A DNA stretch of 64,000 nucleotides from an uncultured Pseudomonadota bacterium. Lineage in GTDB: Bacteria > Myxococcota_A > UBA796 > SXON01. Positions 1-8,992 of this stretch are shown here, piece by piece. The position numbers and the translations under genes are program-made. Where the stretch lies: contig CAIUMM010000023.1 in assembly GCA_903900265.1 (NCBI GenBank), positions 31,190 through 95,189 of the forward strand. Reading direction: 5' to 3'. The notes under the pieces were generated by a model, which searched no databases, was not told the DNA's origin, and worked only from the letters and a program-made list of their open reading frames with translations. Each line of letters opens with the position of its first letter. Positions within the stretch are counted from its first letter, which is position 1.

Positions 1-398
1 CCCGCGCCGAGGATCGCGACGGTCGCGCCTTGCGGATCGACGCCCAGCTCGTCTTTGAGCGCGCGCAAGTAGCCCAGACCGTCGGTGTTGTGCCCCACGA
101 GGCTCTGGCCTTCGCGCAGGACAACGTTCACCGCGCCGGCCAACGCAGCCGCGGGCGACAACGCATCGAGCGCCGGCACCACGGCCTCTTTGAACGGAAC
201 GGTGAGGTTCACCCCCGCCAACCCCAGCGTGCGCACGGCGTCCGCCACGCGCGCCGCCTCGGACGGCGGTACGTCGAACGCCGCGTACACCGCGTCGATC
301 TTCCGGCGTCGGAACAGCTCATTGTGCATCGCGGGAGACAAGCTGTGCCGCACCGGATGCCCGATCAGCCCAAACAAGCGCGTATGTCCGGTAATCAC
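1..398 (-). CDS. aroE: Shikimate dehydrogenase (partial, C-terminus off the left edge)
   Basis: Reduces 3-dehydroshikimate to shikimate with NADPH in the aromatic amino acid pathway. Only the first ~132 residues are present. Visible are the SLSP substrate motif at residues 19-22, NLTVPFKE at 64-71 with the catalytic Lys at 70, NTDG at 104-107, and the first part of the nucleotide-binding loop (ILGAG) at the cut end. The chosen start is a GTG whose last bases form the stop codon of ribF upstream (GTGA overlap), so the two genes are probably translationally coupled. Family assignment is firm; the missing part cannot be judged. Confidence 0.93.
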   Translation of the reverse strand, partial: MITGHTRLFGLIGHPVRHSLSPAMHNELFRRRKIDAVYAAFDVPPSEAARVADAVRTLGLAGVNLTVPFKEAVVPALDALSPAAALAGAVNVVLREGQSLVGHNTDGLGYLRALKDELGVDPQGATVAILGA

Positions 399-1318
399 AG
401 CAACCGCCTCGCCGCGTCGGCGTCCTCGCGGATCTGGGCGACCAACGCATCGATCGAAGCAAACCGCTGCTCGTCGCGAATGCGCGCCACCAGATCCAGC
501 GCGAGCTCTGAACCGTAGAGGTCCCCTTGCCAGTCCAGCAAGTGCGCCTCGATGCGAAGCTCGGAGCCCTGAAATGTAGGACGAACGCCGATGTTCAACA
601 CACCACGAATCGCAGCGCCCGCGCCGATGTGCGCGTTCACCGCGTACACCCCAAACGCCGGCAGGCACTCGACGTCACTACGAAGGTTTGCCGTAGGAAA
701 ACCGATGGTTCGCCCTCGCGCATCGCCGTGGACCACGGTGCCGCTCAACCGATGCGGACGACCGAGCAACGCAGCGGCGCCCACAACGTCACCCAACGCG
801 ATCAACCTGCGGATACGCGAGCTGGAGATCGGCTCCTCGCCTTCGATCATCGGCGAGACCTGCTCGACCACCACCGCCGGAAGCGCAGCGCGCAAGGCGC
901 CGACATCGCCGCCCCGGCCCGAGCCGAAGCGAAAATCCCAGCCCACCACCACGGCTCTGGCCTGCAACCGAGACGAAAGCACCGTAGAAGCAAACTCCGC
1001 GGCGGACTGCGCCGCGAACGCCCGCGTGAACGGCTCGACGACGACGCCGTCCACGCCGAGCTCCTCGAGCAGCGCCAACCTCCGAGCGAGGGTCATCAGC
1101 CGCGGCTGGTGCCGATCCGGCGCGAGCACCGCCGTCGGGGGCGGATCGAAGGTGTACACCCACGTGGGCAGCCCGGCGTCAGCCGCCAAGCTGGAAAGCC
1201 GAGAGAGTACATGACGATGTCCGCGATGGACACCATCGAAGTTACCGATAGCAACCGCGCGCGCACCCCCATCCCGAGGAGGGGGAGGCAGAGCGTCCGA
1301 GCCGTATACGACGATCAT
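395..1318 (-). CDS. ribF: Bifunctional riboflavin kinase / FAD synthetase
   Basis: Converts riboflavin to FMN and FMN to FAD. The N-terminal nucleotidyltransferase half shows GNFDGVHRGH at residues 25-34 and the ISSSRIR block that replaces KMSKS in this family. The C-terminal riboflavin kinase half carries GRTIGFPTANL. At 307 residues it has the usual length of bacterial RibF. The ATG at 1318 places the N-terminus (MIVVYGS) just before the first strand; a longer frame to 1375 would overlap the upstream gene and adds no conserved sequence. It lies 20 bp after an exported protein gene and overlaps aroE by four bases. Confidence 0.95.
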   Translation of the reverse strand: MIVVYGSDALPPPPRDGGARAVAIGNFDGVHRGHRHVLSRLSSLAADAGLPTWVYTFDPPPTAVLAPDRHQPRLMTLARRLALLEELGVDGVVVEPFTRAFAAQSAAEFASTVLSSRLQARAVVVGWDFRFGSGRGGDVGALRAALPAVVVEQVSPMIEGEEPISSSRIRRLIALGDVVGAAALLGRPHRLSGTVVHGDARGRTIGFPTANLRSDVECLPAFGVYAVNAHIGAGAAIRGVLNIGVRPTFQGSELRIEAHLLDWQGDLYGSELALDLVARIRDEQRFASIDALVAQIREDADAARRLL

Positions 1319-1338
1319 GGCGCGGGCGGGTAACCCGG

Positions 1339-3162
1339 CTACGGCTTCTTGATGCGGTAGTCGAAGCTCGCCCACAGATCCTCATCGAGCGCGAGCATCT
1401 TCTCGAAGTAGATCGCCTTGCCCGCGAGCGGCAGCTGCACATCCACGGGCTCTACGCCCTGCCCCATCGTGTCGGCCATGCCGGCCGCCGCGTTCTTGAC
1501 CGCCTGACGGTCCCGCTCAGTGACGGTGGCGTTCGACGGGAGCTGCGGCGCGGTCGAGTACCACTCGACGTGGCGGATAGATCCTGCAAAACTGTTCTTT
1601 GCGACCTTGGCGTTGTCCGGGAAGTACACCGTCCACTGCAGCTGACTCGTCGGCGCGTTCACGCTGGGCAGCGCGATGCGGGCGGTGCCGCTCTCGCCCA
1701 GCTCAGCGCCTGCTTCGACATAGACAAGATCCACGAGGAACGCGGATAGTGCCCCGGACGACGCGTCCGAACGCACCAGCGGCACCAGCACGCCGCCGTC
1801 GCCCTTCGCGACCTTCACGCCGCGTCCAGCCACGGTCGCGCTCCAGACCTCGGCGTTGTCAGGCAGCTTCATCCTAAGGAACTGGTTGCGGTTGTTGCGC
1901 ACCGCATATTGCAGGTGGGTCATGCGACGGCCGTCTGCGGTCACCAGCGTGTCGATGATCGCGCTGTCCACGAGCGTGACCAGCATGTCGACGTCGGCGT
2001 GGGTGCGCACCTCGAGCGGGATGACCGCGCTCGCGTCCCGCGACTTGTAGCCGAGCAACACCGGAAAGTCCGTCTGACCGACCAGCGCGGCAGGAAGCTC
2101 GCGCACATCCACCGGCACGGCTCCCGTGGCTGTCCCCGCGACCACCTCCACCGCGCTGCGGGCGTCCACCCCGACCCAGGTGACCGAACGCGCCACGTCC
2201 AACGCCGTCACCAACGGCACCTGCGTGGCGCCGGAGAGCGCGCGCTCGTAGTCCACGGTCAGCCGGTACGCGCCCAGCGCCTCGTAGTTCAGCGCTACGT
2301 CGATGTTCCCGGCGGCGTCGACCTTCCAGTCCGAGAGGCCGGGCCCCTGCACGTCCAGCACGGTCACGTCGGTGGGTACGTGCACGCGCACATGATCCAC
2401 GCCTTTGTGCAGGATGGTGTAGTTCACGTTGGCGCGGCCCTGCAAGAAGCCTTCGCTCACGCCGACGAGCACCTGACTCTCAGCGTACACCCTCGGCTTC
2501 AGCTTCTCGGCGAGCAGCTCTTTCACCTCTTTCTGCCAGCTGATCGCCAAGGATCCCAGCGAAGGTACGACCGCGCTGACCGTGTGCTCGGTCCCTACGT
2601 CGCCTTGTACGACGCCGCGGCCACCCGCGACGGAGAGCGCGACTTTGTCAGGAGATTCCACGGTAAACGACACCTCAGTCGCGCCGGTCGGAGCGAGCGG
2701 AAGGGCAAAGCCGGTCTCGCCGTCTGCGGTCATCAGCGCCATCGCGAGGTCCAGCTCGGCGACGAACACGCCTTTCTGGTTGGTGACGAGCGTGTAGAAG
2801 CCATTGTTCAGGTAGATCGCAGCGTCCTGCCCGTTCACCTTGGCGGACTTCAGCGCGCTGTTGGTCGAGAGCAAGGGCACGCTCGCCCACGCGTTGTCGC
2901 GCAGCATGCGACCGCGGATCGTCACGTGCAGCAGCGCATAGGCGTCGTCCCCGGTGCCGACGACCTTGCCGGTGTAGGTCGCGTGGTCGAGGGTGTAGGC
3001 GAGCGGCGCGACGGCCGGCGGATCTTTGGGCGCCTGGCCTTTGTCGTAGAGGGTCTTGAAGTCGTTCCACGGGAGCGTCACTTCGGCGCGCGGCTCAGCG
3101 GCGTAAGCAAGCGTGAGCGTTGCGAGAGCGAGGCCAACGAGGGCCAAACGAACGAGAACCAT
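1339..3162 (-). CDS. Exported protein of unknown function, sharing a domain with the upstream gene
   Basis: A 607-residue protein with a signal peptide (hydrophobic VLVRLALVGLALATL followed by AYAAEP) and an otherwise beta-rich sequence without membrane segments, so it is probably periplasmic or cell-surface. I do not recognise a named family. The region at about residues 430-540 (NNRNQFLRMKLP, then a VLVPLVRS strand, then LPSVNAP..QWTVYFP) matches the middle of the neighbouring 1062-residue protein (NERSQYLKVTPP, YVPLEKS, LPAVNAP..KWEVHLP), showing common ancestry. The two genes are 3 bp apart and must be co-transcribed, which suggests partner proteins in one envelope complex. Confidence 0.8.
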   Translation of the reverse strand: MVLVRLALVGLALATLTLAYAAEPRAEVTLPWNDFKTLYDKGQAPKDPPAVAPLAYTLDHATYTGKVVGTGDDAYALLHVTIRGRMLRDNAWASVPLLSTNSALKSAKVNGQDAAIYLNNGFYTLVTNQKGVFVAELDLAMALMTADGETGFALPLAPTGATEVSFTVESPDKVALSVAGGRGVVQGDVGTEHTVSAVVPSLGSLAISWQKEVKELLAEKLKPRVYAESQVLVGVSEGFLQGRANVNYTILHKGVDHVRVHVPTDVTVLDVQGPGLSDWKVDAAGNIDVALNYEALGAYRLTVDYERALSGATQVPLVTALDVARSVTWVGVDARSAVEVVAGTATGAVPVDVRELPAALVGQTDFPVLLGYKSRDASAVIPLEVRTHADVDMLVTLVDSAIIDTLVTADGRRMTHLQYAVRNNRNQFLRMKLPDNAEVWSATVAGRGVKVAKGDGGVLVPLVRSDASSGALSAFLVDLVYVEAGAELGESGTARIALPSVNAPTSQLQWTVYFPDNAKVAKNSFAGSIRHVEWYSTAPQLPSNATVTERDRQAVKNAAAGMADTMGQGVEPVDVQLPLAGKAIYFEKMLALDEDLWASFDYRIKKP

Positions 3163-3165
3163 GGG

Positions 3166-6100
3166 TTACTCCTTGAAAGATTCAGAGCGTGGGTCAGCGG
3201 TGACGCTGTAGGAAAAGGTAGGAAACTCGCCCGCTTCGAGCAGCGCGTCGGAGTGGGTGACCAGCGCGCCATCCAAGGGCAGCGCGGGCGTCAGCGGCGA
3301 GGCATCGACCGCGAGCGGGCTGCGGCGTACCCGCGTGTCCGGAGCGAGGTTGCGGTTGGCTTTTGCGCGACTGGCGAGCGCCAAGCTCTGGGCGCGCTGC
3401 CGCTCGCGCTCGCGCTCAGCGCTCAGCTCGTTTGCGCGGTTTAGCGGCGCGTCGGGCCGGCTCACTGGCCGGACTTCGGGCTTTTGTTCTTCTTTTTTTG
3501 GCGCTGCTTGCTTGGCTTTTTTGGCGTTCTCGTAGCCGTCGACGTCGCCGTCCCAACTGGGACCGCTGATATCAAAGCCGCCGCTTACGCCCGTCTCAAA
3601 GTCCATGACATCCGGCCCAGGACCGACTTTTTGCAGCGGTCCCGTCGCCTCCCCGGCTTTGGCTCGACCGGAGACGGGGATGCCTTGCGTCACCGGGCGC
3701 ATCACCGGCTGCGTCGGCGCGGGCGTGGACGCGACAACGCCGGCCGTGGCGGCGACGACGCTCTGGTAGGAGCGCCCGCTGGGGACGCGCGACAAGAACT
3801 CGGGAGAGAGCTCCTGCTCAGCGTCGGCGACTTCGGGTTCCCGGGCGTCCGCATCGGCGAGGCCCTCGACGGCGTCGAAGTTGAAGTTCTCGGAGAAGGT
3901 GCCGGTGACCGGGTCGGTGACCGCTTCGTCGGCGAGCTCAAAGGAGCGCTCTTCGGGCGCGGCAACAGGCGCGGCAGCGGGCGCGGCCGCAGCGCCCGCG
4001 CTGCTGCCCGAGAGCACGCCAGCCGCCTGACCGACCGCTTCCTGGTAGCTGCGCCCCGTCGGGATGCTCGACAAGAAGTCGGCGGTCATCGTGGTGGGGT
4101 TCGACGCCTGCTCCATGTCCACTGCGGCGCTGCCACCGGCTGCAGCGGTCGGGGCGGCGCCGACCGCGGAGCCAACGCGCCCAGAGGCCCGACCGCGCGT
4201 CTCCGACTGCGCTTTGCCGCCGGTGACGCCCGCCGCGGATTTGCTCCGTGCGCGCGTCTCGCTCAGCGCCTTGCCGTACATCTCCAGCTTGTCGGCTTGC
4301 TCGTTGGACTCCTTCTGCTCGGTCACGCCGATGTCTTTGGCCAGCTCGGTCACTTGCTCCAAGGCATCGGCCGCGCGGGCGTCGTCCCCGGCGAGGATCG
4401 CCTTGCGCGCGTCCTCTTCGAGCCGCGCCTGCGCAAGCTGCGCGTCGGTGGTTTTGGCGTTGGCGAGGTCCCGAACCCGACGCGCGAGCACGTCGTCCTC
4501 CGCGGCCCGCAGCTCCGCGCTGCCCGACCCCGAGCCCGAGGTCGTCAGCGAAGAACTGCTCGATGTACTCGACGGCCGCGCCGGTTGGAGCAGCACGTCG
4601 AGGTTGGACTGGAGCCGCCCGACGTTGTCCATCGTCGCGGCGTCCTTCTCGACCGTCTGATCGGCGTAGCCCCGCGACGCATCCAACCAGCGCTGTGCGC
4701 CTTCAAAGTCGTTTTCTTTGTAGGCGTCGATGGCGTTCGTCCAGGCCTCGCGCGCCTGCTCTTTCGCGGGGTCTAACTTCGACCCCGCCTGCCCGCCGCT
4801 CCCCGCAGCAGCAGGGTCGCCGCTTCGCGCAGCGGAAGGGCCACGCGCGGCGCCAGACACCGACGCGCGATGCCGGCTGGGGTGGGCGTCTACCTTCCAG
4901 CCCCGCGGCAGATGAACCTCCCACTTGGCGGCTTGAATCGGCGCATTCACCGCAGGCAAGGTCAGGACCCGCGCCTGTTTGCGTGCTTGTCCCGATGACA
5001 ACCACCCGACGTCGGAGCCGATCCACGCGACTTCCACCGGAAAAGCGAGCAGCCCCTGAACGGTCTCGATGGACTTCTCAAGCGGCACATAGAAGCTATC
5101 GCCTTCTTTGAGGATCAACGCCGGCCGACCAGACACACGCACCGTCAACGGGCGCAGCCCCGGCGGCGGCGTGACCTTCAAATACTGGCTGCGCTCGTTG
5201 CGGACCAGCCACGTGGCGCGCGCGAGGACGTGACCATCCTCGCTCTGGCTCACCACATACTCTGCCGATTGAACGACGGTATCTGGCCCCATGATCGTCT
5301 CAAAATGGCCCGCAGCGAGGCTCGGAGCCCGCGTAGACCAATACGCGACCGGCATCGACTCCGACAAGCCCCGCGCCCAAATCGGCAATTGCCGCGCCGA
5401 AACCGCCGCGCCGCCGCTCGGGACGACGTCGCCTTCATCGGGCTTTCCAAGGGTGTACCAGCTCTCCACCCGCGCGACCCCGATGGGCTTCGGGGTCGGG
5501 AAGCTGCCGCTGACCGCAGACCGCCGCCCGGTGAGCTCCACGGTCAGCATCCCTTCGAGGGGCTCGGCGGGCGTGAGCGTCAGGATCGAGCCGCTGCGCG
5601 TGAACGGCACGCCTTCGAGCTCCACATCTTCGAGCCCCGCCACGTCCAACTGCAGCTGCTGCACGCGCCCCCGCGACACGATGAACCGCACGCGGCTCCG
5701 CACCCCGAGCGCGCCGTCCCGCACCCACGCCGCCGTCGAAACCTCGGCGCGCACCACGCTGCTCGCCGGCGCGGGGACGGTGTCCCGGTGCGGCTGCCAG
5801 CGCAGATCCAGCACCCCATCCGGCCGGAGCAGCCGTGTCCCACAACAGGCGTCCGAATCCCCAAGGTCCGGCAAGCTCCCCGCGACGTCGACGTCCAACC
5901 CGGGAGCATCGAGGTGCACGCGGGCAAACGGCGCCACCGGCAACTGCACCAGCGCGTGCGCGGTGCCAGAGGGCTGGAGCACCCCAGAGAGCTTGACCGT
6001 CACCGTACGGCGCGCCGGGTCTAAGGTCAGGAAGGTGCCGGGGGTCCCGGAGTCGTCCCGCGTAAAAACCGCGCTGGTCGGACTGTCCAAGGAGGAGCTA

Positions 6101-6354
6101 CGCGTCACGACGCCGTCCACCAAGCGCAGCGTCGTCCACGCCGCCCCCGCTACGGCATCCGCGTCTCCCACGCGCTCAAAGGTGTAGGTCAGGTCGAGCG
6201 TCGGGGCCGCGCCGACGGTGTCATTCGCGAGGTGCACGGTCACGTCCGCGCTGCGCACCGTCCATACTACCGGTGGCGCGGCGTCCCCTGCCGCAAATGC
6301 GCGACCCAACAGGGCGAGGAGGAGCAGCGTAGGGGCCATCACGGGCAGCATCAT
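3166..6354 (-). CDS. Large exported protein with TPR-like region and two GRSYQ motifs
   Basis: A 1062-residue protein with a signal peptide (MAPTLLLLALLGRAFA). Residues 30-500 are beta-rich and contain the domain shared with the downstream gene. A helical TPR-like part follows (EAWTNAIDAYKENDFEGAQ, then DARKAILAGDDARAADALEQ). It is interrupted by a Ser/Gly-rich linker and followed by a low-complexity tail. The tail holds two copies of the pattern FLSxxPxGRSYQxxVxxxAGV near residues 758 and 848. That pattern resembles the start of the plug domain in Oar-type TonB-dependent receptors, but no barrel is present. Function unknown; probably acts in the periplasm with its neighbour. Confidence 0.8.
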   Translation of the reverse strand: MMLPVMAPTLLLLALLGRAFAAGDAAPPVVWTVRSADVTVHLANDTVGAAPTLDLTYTFERVGDADAVAGAAWTTLRLVDGVVTRSSSLDSPTSAVFTRDDSGTPGTFLTLDPARRTVTVKLSGVLQPSGTAHALVQLPVAPFARVHLDAPGLDVDVAGSLPDLGDSDACCGTRLLRPDGVLDLRWQPHRDTVPAPASSVVRAEVSTAAWVRDGALGVRSRVRFIVSRGRVQQLQLDVAGLEDVELEGVPFTRSGSILTLTPAEPLEGMLTVELTGRRSAVSGSFPTPKPIGVARVESWYTLGKPDEGDVVPSGGAAVSARQLPIWARGLSESMPVAYWSTRAPSLAAGHFETIMGPDTVVQSAEYVVSQSEDGHVLARATWLVRNERSQYLKVTPPPGLRPLTVRVSGRPALILKEGDSFYVPLEKSIETVQGLLAFPVEVAWIGSDVGWLSSGQARKQARVLTLPAVNAPIQAAKWEVHLPRGWKVDAHPSRHRASVSGAARGPSAARSGDPAAAGSGGQAGSKLDPAKEQAREAWTNAIDAYKENDFEGAQRWLDASRGYADQTVEKDAATMDNVGRLQSNLDVLLQPARPSSTSSSSSLTTSGSGSGSAELRAAEDDVLARRVRDLANAKTTDAQLAQARLEEDARKAILAGDDARAADALEQVTELAKDIGVTEQKESNEQADKLEMYGKALSETRARSKSAAGVTGGKAQSETRGRASGRVGSAVGAAPTAAAGGSAAVDMEQASNPTTMTADFLSSIPTGRSYQEAVGQAAGVLSGSSAGAAAAPAAAPVAAPEERSFELADEAVTDPVTGTFSENFNFDAVEGLADADAREPEVADAEQELSPEFLSRVPSGRSYQSVVAATAGVVASTPAPTQPVMRPVTQGIPVSGRAKAGEATGPLQKVGPGPDVMDFETGVSGGFDISGPSWDGDVDGYENAKKAKQAAPKKEEQKPEVRPVSRPDAPLNRANELSAERERERQRAQSLALASRAKANRNLAPDTRVRRSPLAVDASPLTPALPLDGALVTHSDALLEAGEFPTFSYSVTADPRSESFKE

Positions 6355-6409
6355 AGCCAGAACGTCGACGGCACACCGAACTTACACGTCCACCCGCACG
6401 GGGTTCGCA

Positions 6410-6682
6410 CTATTTCGCGGTCGCTTCCACTTGCTCGCGGAGATCGTCGGTCACGAAGTCCAGCAACGTGGTGGACAATTCGATGATCTGCTGATGGGTG
6501 AAGCCCTCGGTGCGGAGCTGGCGGTAAAAGCTGCGCGCCACCGAGCGGTTGCGGGAGCGAAGCAGCTCTTCTTCGTTGGGGCGATCATTGGGGCGAGCGG
6601 ATGTGTGCATGAGATCCTCGGCGTTGTCCGAATGGTAAGCAAGCATCATGCCGTCAAGAGCGGCGAGCAGGCCTCGCGTCAT
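6410..6682 (-). CDS. Small hypothetical protein
   Basis: A 90-residue hydrophilic protein predicted to be mainly helical, ending in ELSTTLLDFVTDDLREQVEA. No signal peptide, membrane segment or known motif is visible. It is accepted as coding because its composition is balanced (not the Arg/Pro/Ser bias of shadow frames) and because the 55 bp between it and the next gene leave room for only one reading. An internal ATG pair (residues 11-12) is an alternative start, since no clear ribosome binding site precedes either. Function unknown. Confidence 0.55.
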   Translation of the reverse strand: MTRGLLAALDGMMLAYHSDNAEDLMHTSARPNDRPNEEELLRSRNRSVARSFYRQLRTEGFTHQQIIELSTTLLDFVTDDLREQVEATAK

Positions 6683-7052
6683 TTCAAGGGCTTGGAGCCC
6701 AGCGGCGCACGCACTGTGTAGCGAACGTGGCGATCGGCAGGTTCAACCGCGTAAGGGGCTACGCACCTAAGGCTTCGGCCCACGCCTACGCCCGCGCTCA
6801 GCGCTGCGAGCGATTGTTTCCGCTGGGGTTCGTCGGGTGCCCAAGCGCCGCAGCCCGCGTGAGCAGAGCAAGAAGGCGGGCTTTGGCCGCATCCGAGGCG
6901 CTGCGCAGCGCACGCCGTACCGCAGACGGGATCACAGGGTTCATGTACCCCTACATACGCCGCTGGCGCGCTGCGCGTGGTACTCTCCACCGGCCGTATT
7001 TATTCTCGCTCCCGGCATCCCCTCCCGGCATCCCCTCCCGGCACCTTGAACC
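6683..7052. other. Intergenic region between divergent genes
   Basis: About 370 bp without a convincing gene on either strand. It separates the leftward small protein from the rightward membrane protein, so it should hold both promoters, but no clear -35/-10 pair can be assigned. Its right end contains a short 13-bp tandem repeat (listed separately). Confidence 0.5.
7011..7044. repeat. 13-bp direct repeat just upstream of a start codon
   Basis: The unit cccggcatcccct occurs twice in full (7011-7023 and 7024-7036) and a third time in part (7037-7044). It ends 8 bases before the ATG at 7053, so it occupies the position of the ribosome binding site of the membrane protein gene. Confidence 0.75.
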
Positions 7053-8960
7053 ATGGTTGAACGTCCGCCGCGACGCGCGGCACCGCCCTCGTCTCCGCTG
7101 CCCGCGGTCGCCGATTTTTTCAAGGCGGTCTGGGCCGGGTTGGCGGAGAACCGCGCCTGGTTCGGGAGCATCGGGATCGTCGTCGCGGCGCTGTTGTTGG
7201 CCCACGCCCCAAGCTTGCCGAGCGCCATCCGCGGCGAATCGATCTACGCCTACGCGTTCGACGAGTGCACCGGGCAATTCTCGAACGTCGCCGCGCCCAG
7301 CTCGCCCGAGACCGCGATCACCGACGGCTGCGACGCCGTGCTCACCCAGCGCATGTCCTGGGATGGGTGGCGCCGGTTTCGGGACGCCTGGGAGGCGCGC
7401 CGAACGCTCGGATCGTTCCTGCTCACCGACATCTGGCAGGTGGCGCTCGACGCGCGCACCCTCACGATCCTCGACCTCATCCTGTTCGTGTGGCCCACGC
7501 GGCTGCTGCTGCCGACCGCGCAGTCGATGACGTTGCTGCACCTCGGCTTGGTCGCGCTGGCCGCCGCCGGGGGCGTCGGGTTTGCGCGTTCGTTGCGGGT
7601 GTCGACCACCGCAGGGATCGCCGCGGGGCTGACCGCCGCGACGTCTGCGGTCGTGCTGGAGGCCGTGCTGCGCGGCCAGTACCCGCAGGCCTGCTTGCCG
7701 GCTTCGCTGGCCTTCTTTGCGGGACTGGTACGCCTCGCCCGAGGCGAGCGCTACGGCGTGGCGCTGACCACCGCCGGCGCGTCGCTCGCGACGATGTTGT
7801 ACTGGCAGGCGGTCGTGGTCCTCGGCCTCGGAGCGGTGCTGTTCGGCGCGGCGTGGCGTTGGTCGGGGCCGTTTGCGCGAAGCACGTTTCCCCGGCTCGG
7901 GGTGGTGGTCGTCCTCTGCACGATCATTTGCTTGCCGCCTGCGTTCCCGGTGCTGATGGCGATGGTCAACGGCACCGAGTCGAAGTTCGTCATGGTGCCG
8001 CTGGGCACGCCGTTCCCGGACATCACGTCGGATCCCAAGGGCATGACCGACCTTATTGACGAGGTGCCGTGGTTTGTCCTGCTCTCGCCCAAGACCGGCT
8101 GGCTCCCCGTGCTGCCGCTGCTGCCCGCCGTGGTGCTGGGGCTACGGGGACGCACCGGCGCCGCGTGGTCGCTGATCGCGGTCTTTGGCGCCGGGATGGC
8201 CTTGGGACCGCTGCCCGTGGTGCCCTGGTCCGGGCAGGTGGTCGAGGGCTACAGCACCCTCGAACGCGGCTCGAATTGGCTCTACAACGCCGTGTACATG
8301 TGGGTTCCGACCGCGTCCCGCATGTTGCACCCGATGCGTTGGGCGATGCTGCTGTCGGTCGCGATGACCGCCGCGACCGCGGTGGGCTTCGACCGCTTCC
8401 GCGATCGCTGGCCCAAGCTGGCGCTCCCGATCTTAGGTGCGGCGTTTGGCTGGGCCATGCTGGTCGGGCCCTGGCCCCTGCTCCACACGCCGTTTCCCCG
8501 CGCGACCGTGGATGCTTTCGAAGGTTGCACCGACATCATCATCGCCGGAGAGCTGCCCTACATGTCGGGCTACGAGTTCGGCGCGGCCGACAGCGCGCTG
8601 GTGCACGACGACGTGCACCGGCTCGAGGGGCTGCTCTGGGTGGACCGCTCCCCGCTGGACCACTTCATGTCGCGTGGCCCCGTCGGGGACCCCACCGTCA
8701 AGATGCAACAGCTCAACCTGACCCGCTCCGCGCAGGTCAACGCGGCGCTGGCGGGCGATCCCACCGCCGCCGCGTCGCTCACCGGAGCCTGCGTCATCTA
8801 CGAATCGGACTGGATCCTGAGCACCGGCGAGTCAGTAGAACCCCTGCTGGTCAGCGCTTTTGGCCCCCCTGCCGCGACCATCGAGTCCGAGTCCTTGTTC
8901 CGGTTCCCGAAATACAAGCGCGTGCTCGAAGTGTTCCGGCCCGGAACGGCCTCCAAGTAG
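7053..8960 (+). CDS. Polytopic membrane protein of unknown function
   Basis: A 635-residue inner-membrane protein. A short cytoplasmic N-terminus leads to a first membrane helix near residue 45 (GIVVAALLLAHAP). A long extracytoplasmic loop follows with a Cys pair (DECTGQF and DGCDAVL), then eight or more further helices, and a soluble C-terminal part of ~150 residues containing two more Cys (FEGCTDI, TGACVIY). This layout recalls GT-C-type or YfhO-like membrane proteins, in which a charged first loop precedes the helix bundle, but no catalytic motif can be asserted. It converges on the SGNH esterase gene. Function unknown. Confidence 0.8.
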   Translation: MVERPPRRAAPPSSPLPAVADFFKAVWAGLAENRAWFGSIGIVVAALLLAHAPSLPSAIRGESIYAYAFDECTGQFSNVAAPSSPETAITDGCDAVLTQRMSWDGWRRFRDAWEARRTLGSFLLTDIWQVALDARTLTILDLILFVWPTRLLLPTAQSMTLLHLGLVALAAAGGVGFARSLRVSTTAGIAAGLTAATSAVVLEAVLRGQYPQACLPASLAFFAGLVRLARGERYGVALTTAGASLATMLYWQAVVVLGLGAVLFGAAWRWSGPFARSTFPRLGVVVVLCTIICLPPAFPVLMAMVNGTESKFVMVPLGTPFPDITSDPKGMTDLIDEVPWFVLLSPKTGWLPVLPLLPAVVLGLRGRTGAAWSLIAVFGAGMALGPLPVVPWSGQVVEGYSTLERGSNWLYNAVYMWVPTASRMLHPMRWAMLLSVAMTAATAVGFDRFRDRWPKLALPILGAAFGWAMLVGPWPLLHTPFPRATVDAFEGCTDIIIAGELPYMSGYEFGAADSALVHDDVHRLEGLLWVDRSPLDHFMSRGPVGDPTVKMQQLNLTRSAQVNAALAGDPTAAASLTGACVIYESDWILSTGESVEPLLVSAFGPPAATIESESLFRFPKYKRVLEVFRPGTASK

Positions 8961-8992
8961 CGCCGAGACGCCGCGTCTGCCGCGCTCCAGGT

